From Bactrocera neohumeralis (Eukaryota; Arthropoda; Insecta; Diptera; Tephritidae), in assembly GCF_024586455.1 (NCBI RefSeq), contig NW_026089624.1, forward strand, positions 1,065,320-1,129,319: a stretch of 64,000 nucleotides of DNA, read 5' to 3'. Positions 54,556 through 64,000 of this stretch are shown piece after piece. Every line of letters begins with the position of its first letter. Positions within the stretch are counted from its first letter, which is position 1. The notes beneath the pieces are model-generated. The model saw only the letters and a program-made list of their open reading frames with translations. It made no database searches and was not told the DNA's origin. Both the position numbers and the translations under genes were made by a program.

Positions 54556-56105
54556 CAAACTGGAAATGATATCCACTCTATCGGCGTCGCTCACCAGACG
54601 ACAATGGCAGAACATTCAGCATTCAATTTAGAAGAGTGAATATCTAAGTTGACAACACATAGGCCGTACTACATTCACCATTATTGTCTAATTCACATTC
54701 AAAACTCATATCAATGTTTAATATTGCAGTTTGGTGAAATCGATAAAATACGTTTGTAAGTACGTCACCAAAGGAAGCAACATGGCGATTATTGGTCGTA
54801 AATGACACGGTGGATACGTGAACTGCAATAAGGCATTTTGTAGGATATTTACTTTTGCAATTCATGAACGTTTTCCGACTGTTGTGCGTCTCGCAGTTAA
54901 TTTGGAGAATGGTCAAAGAGTGTATTTCAACCCAGAGAATACAGTACGCCAGCGGAAACACTTCCAACAACAAAATTGACATTGACGAGTTTTTTCTCAA
55001 CTTTCGTCAGTGATCCGTTTGCGAGAACATTGCTCTATTCGGAAATACCTTGATATTATACATGGAATGCATCGTCGAACAAATAGTTGCGCAGAAAGCA
55101 AGGCCAACCAGTAGATAGACATCCAGATGTGTTCTCATCTAATGCATTAGGACGAATTTACACAATCCACCCGAAAAACCACGATTGTTTCTACCTTCGG
55201 TTGCTATTGATTAATGTACGCGGTTCAACTTTATTTGAGTTGTATGCAACTTTTGGATAAGTAAGCCAGCAATTACAATTGCTGGAACACGTTAATCACT
55301 GGAATGAAAATGAAGTTCGCAATTTCAATTGAAGTTTGCAATTTCAGTTGATACTTCCGGTGGTTCGATAAAAATTCCATCTTCCCTTTATCAATTCACG
55401 AGAGATGAGCTCGTCACAAATTTTCGGACATTGGCCAAATTATCGTAACTATGATTCCTTAAGTGCACGCGCAATGTTAGCTGCAAAAAATGCCGACGTT
55501 GTTGACTTAAACTGGAAGATTCAAAGTCAAATTCCGGGAAACTTGCGCTCATACAAATCGATCGATCATCTTGACAATGAAGACGACGCCGTGAATTATC
55601 CCATGAAATTTGTAAATTCTTTGGACAGGCTTGGTATGCCACCGCATCATTCGCGTCTCAAAGTTGGATCTGTCAAAGTTGGCGCAATCTTCATGCGCCG
55701 AAACTGTGTAATGGAACCCGACTGATTGTGACGCACCTATCGATTACAAGGGGGCAGAATGCTTGATTCTACGAATTCATTTGAGTTCTAACGATTTCCC
55801 ATTTCAGTTCAAACGTATTTCGTTTTCAGAGAAAATTGCATTTCAGATGACAATCAACAGGACTTAAAGATAGTCGCATAGTGTGAGGCATACATTTGTA
55901 AATGCTATGTTTTTCACATGGCCGTGGCGTGCTCATGAGTTGGAAAACCATCTTTTCTGTACACCGGAACAGAAACCAAAAAATGTTGTTTATCAAGCTG
56001 CGTTACATTGATAAAAAAAAAAGCAAAAATGAAATGATAAATTTAATTTTCTTTTCATTTCAAAACACATAATTTCACGCAGGACAACGGCTGCGGAATC
56101 AGCTT
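54556..56105 (+). mobile_element. Helitron, plus strand, inside a gypsy RT
   Basis: The RT frame breaks at FMND and continues as GNDIHSIGVAHQTT, the same segment as in the Helitron at 34400-34560 on the minus strand. The 3' end (ATTTCACGCAGGACAACG, about 56072) is like that of the other Helitron, but the final hairpin and CTAG are degraded. The 5' part is missing. Confidence 0.75.
54570..56040 (+). pseudogene. Helitron Rep/helicase relic, plus strand
   Basis: Pieces in order: DIHSIGVAHQTTMAEHSAFN, NTFVSTSPKEATWRL, then RQSLRLNWRM-like text, STQRIQYASGNTS, VNDTVDT, the helicase region NAMLAAKNADVVDLNWKIQS and YKSIDHLDNEDDAVNYPMKF (55405-55725), and finally FPFQFKRI, TINRT and CFSHGQLYVAC-like text after about 55790. 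Several parts are lost. The order matches the copy at 32990-35050. Confidence 0.72.
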
Positions 56106-56205
56106 GTTATAAATATTTATGTACTTGTATCATACCAATTTGTATGTGCACTATACATATGTGGTGTTATTATAGCATGATGAAATTAGATGCCACAGTT
56201 GGGTA

Positions 56206-56251
56206 CATACACACATACATACATACATACATATGTACATACATACTCTTG
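56206..56251. repeat. CATA microsatellite
   Basis: ACATACATACATACAT units with one variant. It is followed at 56246 by a family A start-like CTCTTGCAACCTGTTGC. Confidence 0.85.
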
Positions 56252-56289
56252 CAACCTGTTGCGACAGAGTGTCCAAAAAGTTTTTTCGT

Positions 56290-57190
56290 ATTTCTAATCA
56301 AACTTGAACTTATTATTTTATATTTATAATAAACTTTTATGAACCAAGTATGTACCACTTTGGTCGACCACTTTTTATCATTTTTCCGCCAGAGACATTA
56401 ATCCATCAGTGTAAAACTTTTTTGGTTTCTCGGCGAAAAACTGTGACAAGTAATTTTCACAGGCTTCTCTTGAAGCCAACTTTACTCCATTTAGGAAGTA
56501 CTGCATTAAACGAAACAAATGATAGGCCGATAGTGCAAGGTCAGGGATATATGGGGGGTGTATCAAGCCTTCCCAGCCAAGCTCTCCCAGTTTTTGCCGA
56601 GTCATCAAAGATGTGTGTGGTCTAGCGTTGTCCTGATGGAAGACGAAGCCCTTTCTGTTGATCAGTTCTGGCAGTTTTTTTTTCGATTGCTTGCTTCAAT
56701 CTCGTCACTTGTTGACAGTAAAATGTAGAGTCAGTCGTTCGACCGTTCCTTTCCAATCCCACCAAATACTCAACATAACCTTTCGAAGCGTCAATCCTGG
56801 ATTTGCGACCATTTTTTGAGCTTCACCACTTTTAGACCACGATCTTTTTCGCACATTATTGTCGTATTTGATCCACTTTTAGTCTCCTGTTCCCATTCAC
56901 TTCAGAAGCGGTTCGATGATTTCGTTTCAGCAAAGAATTGCAGATGTTAATTCGGTCCACTAAGCTTTTCACAAACAATGCATGTGGTACCCAAACATCG
57001 AGCTTTTTTTGTAGTCAGACTTTTTTAATTTGTTTAAAACCGTTTGATGATAAATGTGGTTGTATATTTGACGGCCCTGGTCAATCTGTTTCATAATTTC
57101 ATCGACTTTTTCAACGATAGGTCGACAAGATCGAGATGCATCTTTCACCTTGGAATTTCCAGAACGGAAGGACCGAATCATTATTGTGCT
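56290..57190 (-). pseudogene. mariner transposase, mellifera-type, minus strand
   Basis: Minus strand. N-terminal part: IRSFRSGNSKVKDASRSCRP and IVEKVDEIMKQIDQGRQIYN (56969-57181), HQTVLNKLKKSDYKK. A broken middle: KWIKYDNNVRKR-like text near 56850, and the LTVNKKGFVFHQDNA-type text near 56640. C-terminal part: MMTRQKLGELGWEGLIHPPY and IPDLALSAYHLFRLMQYFLN, with the last catalytic aspartate (PDLA) kept, ending near 56380. No clean terminal repeats were found. Confidence 0.75.
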
Positions 57191-57529
57191 ATACGAACGA
57201 AATTGCGAATTTCATGCAAAAGCTTAGAGCCCCGTACTACCTCGCCGGTGTGAGTTACGACTTTGTTGCACTGAGCACTTTTGTAGAGTGAACAATTCTG
57301 AGAAATATGCGTCTAAAGTCAAAGCGATGCCATAAAATACCTCTGACCTGTAGGAATTTAAAGATAAAAACTCACGCTTGCAGTGTTTTTCTATGGAATG
57401 GCCTTGGTCCAGTTCTTAATGATAAAATTAAGGGCTAAAATTTTCATGGAATTTTTTTTAGGGTATTTCCAAGGAAACTTCGTGACGGGACTGAAAAAAA
57501 TTAATAGCTCAAAGAAAAAAAAACACCCT
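57191..57529. other. No gene recognised
   Basis: Noncoding spacer between the mariner and the repeat. Confidence 0.4.
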
Positions 57530-58175
57530 TATATATATATATGATCAGGATGACAAGAAAAGTTGAAATCCGTTTGACTGTCTGTATTGTCCGCCGTCCG
57601 CCACAAAAAATTACGAGTTCGCAGATGGGCGCTTTCGGACCATTGTCAAGACCAAAAATAGCTATAAACCCAAAACATAACCAATATGCCATAATTAAGC
57701 ACTAAATTAATTTATATAAAAACTTTGAAAAATGGGCGTGGCCTTGCCAAAAAAATTTGCCGAACGGAAATATTGTAAGAATTCCTACCGACAATGTGAA
57801 CAGGGATGAAATCGGAAGACCCCGCTCACTCCTCATATAACGGTACTGTTCAAAACTACTAAAAGTGCAATAAACCAATAACTAATTACGCCATAGACAT
57901 TCAATTTTGTCTTCAAAATGGTATTAGAGGGCGTTACGGGAGTCGGTGTGAAAATTGTAAGATGGCCATGGTCAAATTACATAGCTCGGGACCCTACCCA
58001 CCGCTTTCGACTTAGTACTTGTATTTGTTAGTGCTCATATTCCTATGCTACAGTGTGCAAATGGGCGAAATCGGACCACAACTACGTCTACTTCCTATGT
58101 AACACAATTTTAAGTTCTATTTGATTCATTCTCTTTCGAGTACACAAATTAGAAAGCAATTGATAAAACAGGCTA
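57530..58175. repeat. Interspersed repeat, family A, copy 3
   Basis: Starts with TATATATATGATCAGGATGACAAGAAAAG, shown here as a pattern, then shares AAGTTGAAATCCG, GGGCGTGGCC, CGACAATGTGAACAGGG-like text and 'GGACCACAACTACG' with 3460-4145. No coding potential. Confidence 0.65.
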
Positions 58176-58289
58176 AAACTTTTGTAGTAAATCCTTTTAA
58201 TTATCCCACCTTATGATCAAAAACTGTTCAATTCAAATAAAATTGTTCGAGCTCCTAGACACCGAATATATGAACCCCAGTTTCTATAG

Positions 58290-58975
58290 TTGACTTTTGA
58301 TAGAAAATACCAATCAATGTGTGAGAAATAAAATGAAATTCAAACAGAATATTTTTCTGACAATACATGTTCTGTGTACCAGAAATGGATTGAATCAACT
58401 TCATCACTTCTCTGAGCCCCATACACATAATATAAAGATTTTGAACTTCCGGGTGACTTTATGCCAGATAAGTCGCCTAATATTTGAGTTGTCTCAATAA
58501 AAATTACAGAACATGTGTTGCTCATAATTCGACATATTTAATTGTTGTAATACCGTTTCTAAAAATGTCTTCAATTTGCAAACTATTTTTAATTGCTTTT
58601 TATCAATCTCAGTTGTCGTTTAAATATAGTCAATGGTCTTTCCGAAATATTAGATTCAGGATCTTCCGTTGCGGAATGAATATGGCTGTAGCGATATTAA
58701 AGGAAGTACCACCAAAATAACAATATTTAATTTTAATACGTGATAAAGCATTCACAACATGGTTTCCATTTCCTAGAATATGTTTGAAATTAAAATCGAT
58801 CTCATTAACTTTCCACTTCCACCTTTGCAGCTCAGCGTTTGGTTTCTTTGGTTGTGGAGCCATTGTAGAGGTCTGTGATCACTACTCATGATAAATTTTC
58901 ACCCATATAAGTATATAGTATAAGGGCGAAAATATTTTGTTGCCCAAACAATAGCCGGCAACTCTTTCCTTGTGC
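58290..58975 (-). pseudogene. Gypsy-C RNase H and connection domain
   Basis: Minus strand: text ELPAIVWATKYF-like (frame-shifted, 58975), MSSDHRPLQWLHNQKK (58860), NAELQRWKWKVNEIDFNFKH and ILGNGNHVVNALSRIK (58630-58863), the RNase H region of a Ty3/gypsy pol, then a divergent part with CSVIFIETTQILGDLSGIKS. The upstream half of the gene lies at 60112-61060 beyond a Jockey LINE. Confidence 0.8.
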
Positions 58976-58979
58976 AGCG

Positions 58980-60112
58980 CATCCCCATAGCTGAATTCCA
59001 TATGTCCAAATGGGCTTTAACGTTTGATTGTAGACTAAAATTTTATTTGAGGTTGTTAGAGGTGATTTCTTGCCGATTAACCAATTTATTTTGTTGTATT
59101 TTAGTTTTAGTTCTGCAACTTTTCTTTGTATATGTTCCTTCCACTTTAACTTTGCATCCAGCGTCAAACCAAGATATTTCGCCGAGGTGGAGTACGGAAT
59201 TACTTCATTCCCAATATATAAGGGGATATATGTACGTATCAGTTTTGTTAGTGAAGTTTATATGTATTGACTTCAACTCGTTGAGAGTAATATTCCATTT
59301 TTGTGTCCATTCTACAATTAGATTGATTGAAGACTGCATTCTGTTCGACGACTCTACTACATTTTTACCAGTAGTAATGATGCAGGTATCATCTGCAAAT
59401 GTGGCGATTGTGCTGTTTGGTGGCGTAGGCATGTCGCTAGTAAACAAAATGTATAAGAGTGGTCCCAGGACGCTTCCTTGGGGTACTCCTGTTTTTATTG
59501 GCTGTAGCGCAGTATACGATTGTCCCTGCTTGATTCTGAAGTAGCGGTTGCTAAGGTAAGAGGCAAGTAGCTCAGTAAGATGCTGTGGGAAGAGAAGTCT
59601 TAATTTATGAAGTAAGCCCTGGTGTCATACTCTGTCAAACGCCTGAGATACATCAAGAAAAACAGCTGTGCAGATTTGTTTTTTTCCATTGCATCCTCAA
59701 TTATATCTGTTATTCGATGAACTTGATCGACTGTAGAATGTTGCGATCTAAATCCAAACTGATGAATTGGTATAAGGTCCTTTTCTTCAATTATGTTCTG
59801 AAGTCTTTTTATAATTATAACTTCAAGTAATTTGGACAAAATAGGCACCAGTGAGATTGGACGATATGATGATGCTTCCTGTGCGCTTTTCCCGGGTTTC
59901 TGTACCATAATGATTTCAGATACCTTCCATGACAATGGAACGTATCTGAGATTTAAGCAAGCGTTTATTATCGATGTAAGTTTTTCTAATGCTTTCCGTG
60001 TTAGATTTTTCAGTACCTCAGCTGTCACCAAGTCGAAACCGGGCGCTTTTCTTGGTTTAAATCTACTTTTAATTATATTTTCCACTTCTTTAACTGTTGC
60101 TGATTGGATTTA
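58980..60112 (-). pseudogene. Jockey-clade LINE RT in a gypsy pol
   Basis: Minus strand: KAPGFDLVTAEVLKNLTRKA and KPGKSAQEASSYRPISLVPI, HQFGFRSQHSTVDQVHRITD (60085-59600), then text FTSDMPTPPNSTIATFADDT (59447-59205; catalytic FADD intact), then LDAKLKWKEHIQRKVAELKL and LKPIWTYGIQLWGCAAQGK (59167-58886). Both ends are truncated. The open frames are broken near 59600 and 59200. It lies between the two halves of gypsy-C pol, so it went in after that element. Confidence 0.85.
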
Positions 60113-61060
60113 AAAGCCACATAATCCCAAAAATTGTTTAATCTATTTTTCCGTTTTTGGCAATTGGCATTTCAGGACGGAGTCTATTTTATTAGGGTTG
60201 GGCTTGCTTCCCTCTGGGGTTACCACATGACCAAGAAATTCGGTTTCTTTCTTTAAAAATTCCGATTTTTCAATGTATACTTTCAAATTTGCCACATTAA
60301 GTCTGTAAAATACTTTTTCAAGAGCATCCATATGTTCTTGACGTGAAGTACTGAAGGCAATAATATCGTACAAGTACACCATACAACCATTTTCGATCAA
60401 AGCATCTTGACTGTATTCATCAGCTTTTGGAATGTCGATGGCGCATTCTTAAAACCAAACAACATACGTAAAAACTCAAAATGTCCATCCATTTGTCCCC
60501 TGCAGGTCATTTCAATTTGATTGAATCTCTTTGTTAAGTTAATTGTACTAAAGTACATGCATTTTTAGTTTATTTAATATTTCATCCCTAAAAGGAATAG
60601 GATACTCGTTGCTTACGGTAATGTCTTTTAATTTACGATAATCCACTACAATTCGCCATATTTGTATTTGAGAATCATCTGGTTGCTTGGGTACAACTCA
60701 GGTTGGTGCAGAATATGGAGATTTGCTGTGACCAATTATACCGTGAGCCAATATTTCCTTATGTTCTTTCTCAACTTCTAAGTTATGTACTCGAGGATAT
60801 CTATAGGATCTGACCTATAACGGATCATCGTGTATTGTCTTGATTTTATTAGTTTATTAGTGAACGTTAATGTATCACCTTCACATTCAAGTTTTTTTTA
60901 CTCAAAATCTCATCTCTGTTAAGATACTCGAGTATAAATTGTATTTCATATTTAAATTTTTTATAAAAACCGTATGTTTTTGAATCAGTATTATTTGTCG
61001 TTTAAAATTAAGTTTTTAGCAGCAATATCAAATTCAGCATTAAGTTGTTGAAGGATACCA
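60112..61060 (-). pseudogene. Gypsy-C reverse transcriptase
   Basis: Minus strand: RYPRVHNLEVEKEHKEILAH, SKSPYSAPT, WRIVVDYRKLKDITVSNEYP, EYGHFEFLRMLFGFKNAP-like text near 60470, then CMVYLYDIIAFSTSRQEHMD, with YLYD in place of YLDD, and KSEFLKKETEFLGHVVTPEG (60143-60400). The RT is inactive from stops and frameshifts and also lacks one aspartate of YLDD. Joins 58975 when the LINE is removed. Confidence 0.82.
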
Positions 61061-61149
61061 TAGCATAATAATTTATCGTATTTTATAGAAAACATAGAAT
61101 ATCAATTGAGCCTTTTAATTTTTATCATTAGTAGTATACACCTTTCAAA
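61061..61149. other. Boundary interval
   Basis: Short noncoding stretch before the LINE 5' part. Confidence 0.4.
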
Positions 61150-61442
61150 AGAGGGTCTCTCATCCGAGGCTTGTTGTTCCTTTTCATTGGGGGTGTTTTT
61201 TACGTGGCGGGTCCCAAACCCAGCGCACAACCCTGCGGAGGGGATGTTTCGCCTTCTCACTTTAGCTCGCCTTCAAACAGATGTTCTTAGGCTACCTAGA
61301 GGATACTTGGTCAAAGACCGGAAGTCGTGAGCTGCTTGAGTCATATGTAAAAGAATCGTTTCTGGCCACTCCCAAGTGAATGGCGATCAGAGAACTTTCT
61401 CACTTGCGTGAACTTCTACACATGACCCCATCCTCCTATATG
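61150..61442 (+). mobile_element. RTE-like LINE 5' region (block II copy 2)
   Basis: The 5' untranslated region of the LINE in the plus direction (ACGTGGCGGGTCCCAAACCC onward) followed directly by TATATGGACTTTT (61443-61455). The same join as at 39880/39881. The 3' part of the LINE is absent here. Confidence 0.85.
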
Positions 61443-63583
61443 TATATGGACTTTTACTAGGTATTATTATATTATGGTTAATAATTCTATTTATTTCTTC
61501 ATTAAAAAACGAGTTTACAGATAAGGGATATTGATATTGTCTGCTCCATATCGGATCCTCAGTTTTCATTTTTTTTCTTTTTTTACATTTGTCAAGAAGG
61601 GAAAGCTTGTATTGATATTCGAATGCATTTGAGCAAGTTTTTCTTTTATTTTGTTTTAAGTTCAGTTAATTTTACATCCTGATTTTCAGTATTTAAGTTT
61701 TCAGAATTCTTTTCCGAATAATAATCATTTTCGTCATTCATTTCTGAGCCTCTTTCAACCAATATCGAATAGTTATCGTTCATGTTGTCGGCAAGTTCAT
61801 CGGCTAGCGTTGTAGAACGTTTTCGTTCCACAATATTTTCTTTATAATTACTCTTTTCGTTCTGCTGGTATAAATCTTCAGCTGGCGCTTTAGGACCTTT
61901 TTGTCCCAAAATAATATTTTGTTTAATATAATATTGCCGGTAAAATCTTCGGCTGGCGGTGTAGAACTTGTTTGTTCCACAATTTTAATATTTCTTTCAT
62001 TTTTAATATTACCGGTACCTTTTGGAAGATTCTTCTTCTTTAATTTGGTTATTTTTATTTGTATGTTCGGCAGGTTTAATTGAAACTTTTTGTTCCTTGG
62101 GTTTTAAGTTTTCGCGAGTTTTATTTTCAAAATAAATGTTCATACTTCTGTTTTCGTTTTCCTTGTTATTCTTTACCCTGTACTTAATTTTCCCGTTTCA
62201 CACATCGATAAGTGCCTCAATCTTTTCAAGGAAGTGGTATCCCAAAAGGAGATCCGATTCTAATCCCTCTATTTCATAGAAAAATTTTTCGACTCCGAAT
62301 ACGGTTATTATGTGGTAAAATTTGATAATGAAATAGCCATTCACGGTTTTTGTGCGCTTATAAATGGCTAATTTCTTTGTATTATTATAAAACCCAGACT
62401 TAATGTAGCACGAGGTTGCTCCTGTATCGACTCGAGCTTTTAAGTTTTTGTTTAATTTGAAGTGATGTAGTTTGAGATAGGGTAGTCCCCTCTTCGCCTA
62501 AAAAATGGTTCTCATTCAAATTATTAATTCTTTGACTTTTCTCTTGCGGGCGAAAACTAAGATTACTTTCTCTATGTCGCTTTACACCATGTGCTTCCTG
62601 ATTTTGACCCCTATTAACCTGAACGTTTGCATTCGTTTGTATTGGTTGTATATTTTGATTAAAATTTCTATTGCCTTGTTGTCCCCTCACATTAAAATCT
62701 CTATTATAAAGTCTGGATACAGATGGATCTATATCCATAGGAGTCGGTTTGTGAAAATGATAATGTATATTGTTATGTGAAGGGTTGTTTCTTTGAGGAA
62801 ATCTTAAATTATTGTTTGTTTAGATTGGCTTTGACTTGTTTCTATCATACATGAAATTTTGTGCAAATCGGACTCTTTGGTTATTTGATTATAGTTCCTG
62901 AGCGTTTGCTAAAGCTTCAGGTAAATCTTGTGGGTTTAGAGAAAATATTATGTTTCTTAGTGGAGTTTTTAGTCCTGTTACAAAAATACGTAAGGCATGC
63001 TCCCTATTCGTTTTGTTTAATTCTTTTGTTAGGTCTGCGTTATTTCCGTGTGTCGTTATTTTATTATTAATAGGGTCAATTTTTTGTTGCCGAGGTTGTA
63101 ATATTCTACAACCGACATTACACCCTGCCTTAGGATACCTAGTTCCTGTTCGATTATATGTACAGGATTTTTGTCCGCATATGCAAAGTCTAAACGAGAT
63201 AGTATTGCATCGAAATTGAGTACTGTACCATGATTTGTTAATGCATCGTTTGCATCATGCGTTATTTTATTTCGAAATATTGTGAGTGCAGCAAAGTATT
63301 TTCTACTACCCTTCACGTATAGGCTCATAGCGTTAAGCGCTGCCTCTCTCCAACTAACATATAAATTCATCCCACCAGTAAATTCAGGTACGGATTTAAC
63401 TACGTCTAATGATTCTTGACATACTATATTATCGTCTATTGTTTGTGTTAGAAAGTCGGTTGCACTATTAGTATTCACTACTATTTGTCAGCGTAATTGC
63501 TCTATTTCGTCACGTAAAGCTATATTACTGTCAGCAATAAGGCGAGTTATTAAGTCTACAGTCAAAGCGTCACCGTTAGCCAT
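61443..63583 (-). pseudogene. Gypsy-B gag, protease and RT start, copy 2
   Basis: Minus strand, same order as 39881-42022: RT start (61443-61569), protease region (62230-62430), gag C part (62400-62738) and gag N part (63056-63478), start ATG at 63583. One base is missing near 61654, which shortens one open frame. Otherwise nearly identical to copy 1. Confidence 0.88.
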
Positions 63584-63830
63584 TTTGTCTTATTTTCAGT
63601 GTTTCTGATTTTTCTTTTTTATAAGGTGGTTATTTTCATCACAACCGTAATAATGTGAGAAAATTTTTTGTGATCCCTCCCATAAGAAAGGAGGCTCTTC
63701 TATTCTGGAGGGTCTGGAGTTCAGAATCGCAGAATTGAGCTTTGGTGGTGAATCGCAGAGAATTTTAAATTGCTATAAGCTGGAGGGCCCTCCCGAGGGT
63801 GGAGAATATTGTTGTTGCTTTAACAGTTTA

Positions 63831-64000
63831 TCAGTCCCCGTAAAGATGGTAAGGGTTATCTATGTTGTCATCGACGTCATCTAACGGGAGGCCCAGGAAA
63901 CGTGCTGTTTCGACGGGGTGTGACCAAGGGGAAAGGGGTGATAGATGAGTGGGGTTGGTAGGGCATGCAAAAAGGTGGTCAGTGTCATGCGGAGACTCGT
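63831..64000 (-). pseudogene. Jockey-clade LINE tail, copy 2, cut by window end
   Basis: Same as 42270-42440. The frame SPHDTDHLFACPT-like text runs to the window end, so the rest is outside. Confidence 0.8.

Overview
This window is eukaryotic, AT-rich, transposon-saturated DNA from an insect, most likely a higher fly (the element mix would suit a tephritid fruit fly, but that is an inference; I cannot run a search). Nearly every protein-like stretch is a broken piece of a transposable element. I see no intact host gene, no tRNA or rRNA, no CRISPR array and no operon. The only stretch that looks like a non-transposon gene is a decayed MYND zinc-finger (SMYD-like) remnant at about 7.65-8.42 kb.

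Layout. 0-3.4 kb: an insect errantivirus env relic ended by a hAT-like element. 3.4-12 kb: interspersed noncoding repeat (family A), RTE-like and LOA/I-like LINE fragments, the MYND relic inside a possible TTAA-flanked element, and a Helitron fragment. 12-21 kb: a small TA-flanked MITE, a mariner with TA flanks, a second hAT-like copy with a perfect 8-bp target duplication inside or next to a Helitron helicase relic, and three relics of one Tc1/mariner-type transposase family, one folded into a long hairpin. 21-33 kb: two BEL/Pao elements on the minus strand that hold nested elements. These are a Ty3/gypsy element with tRNA-Lys-type primer site (4-bp duplication), a piggyBac (TTAA) and a non-autonomous hAT (8-bp duplication). 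33-37.5 kb: a minus-strand Helitron, BEL pieces, a 100-base assembly gap and an unrecognised transposon ORF fragment.

37.5-47.7 kb and 61.1-64 kb: a duplicated composite. A minus-strand Ty3/gypsy element (gag, protease, RT) is split at its RT by an RTE-like LINE carrying a 13-bp target duplication and a 5' inversion. Part of the composite, with a 646-bp MITE, recurs at 42.84-44.42 kb, and the other part recurs at 61.15-64.0 kb. The 44.4-47.65 kb LINE is the most complete copy, but its RT active site reads YAAD instead of YADD. 47.7-61 kb: family A repeats, a palindromic MITE, env and integrase relics, a foldback-like element built from 15-bp iterons with a 10-bp target duplication, an LTR flanked by an upstream retroelement tail and a downstream primer site, a Helitron in a gypsy RT, a mellifera-type mariner, and a Jockey-clade LINE in another gypsy pol.

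How the parts relate: the nesting gives a relative insertion history (hosts: BEL and gypsy elements; later arrivals: piggyBac, hAT, LINEs, Helitrons, MITEs). I found no previously undescribed functional system. The most unusual items are the 15-bp-iteron foldback element, the two MITE families sharing a terminal sequence, the LINE copies that are several percent apart inside flanks that are under 1% apart, and the MYND gene relic.
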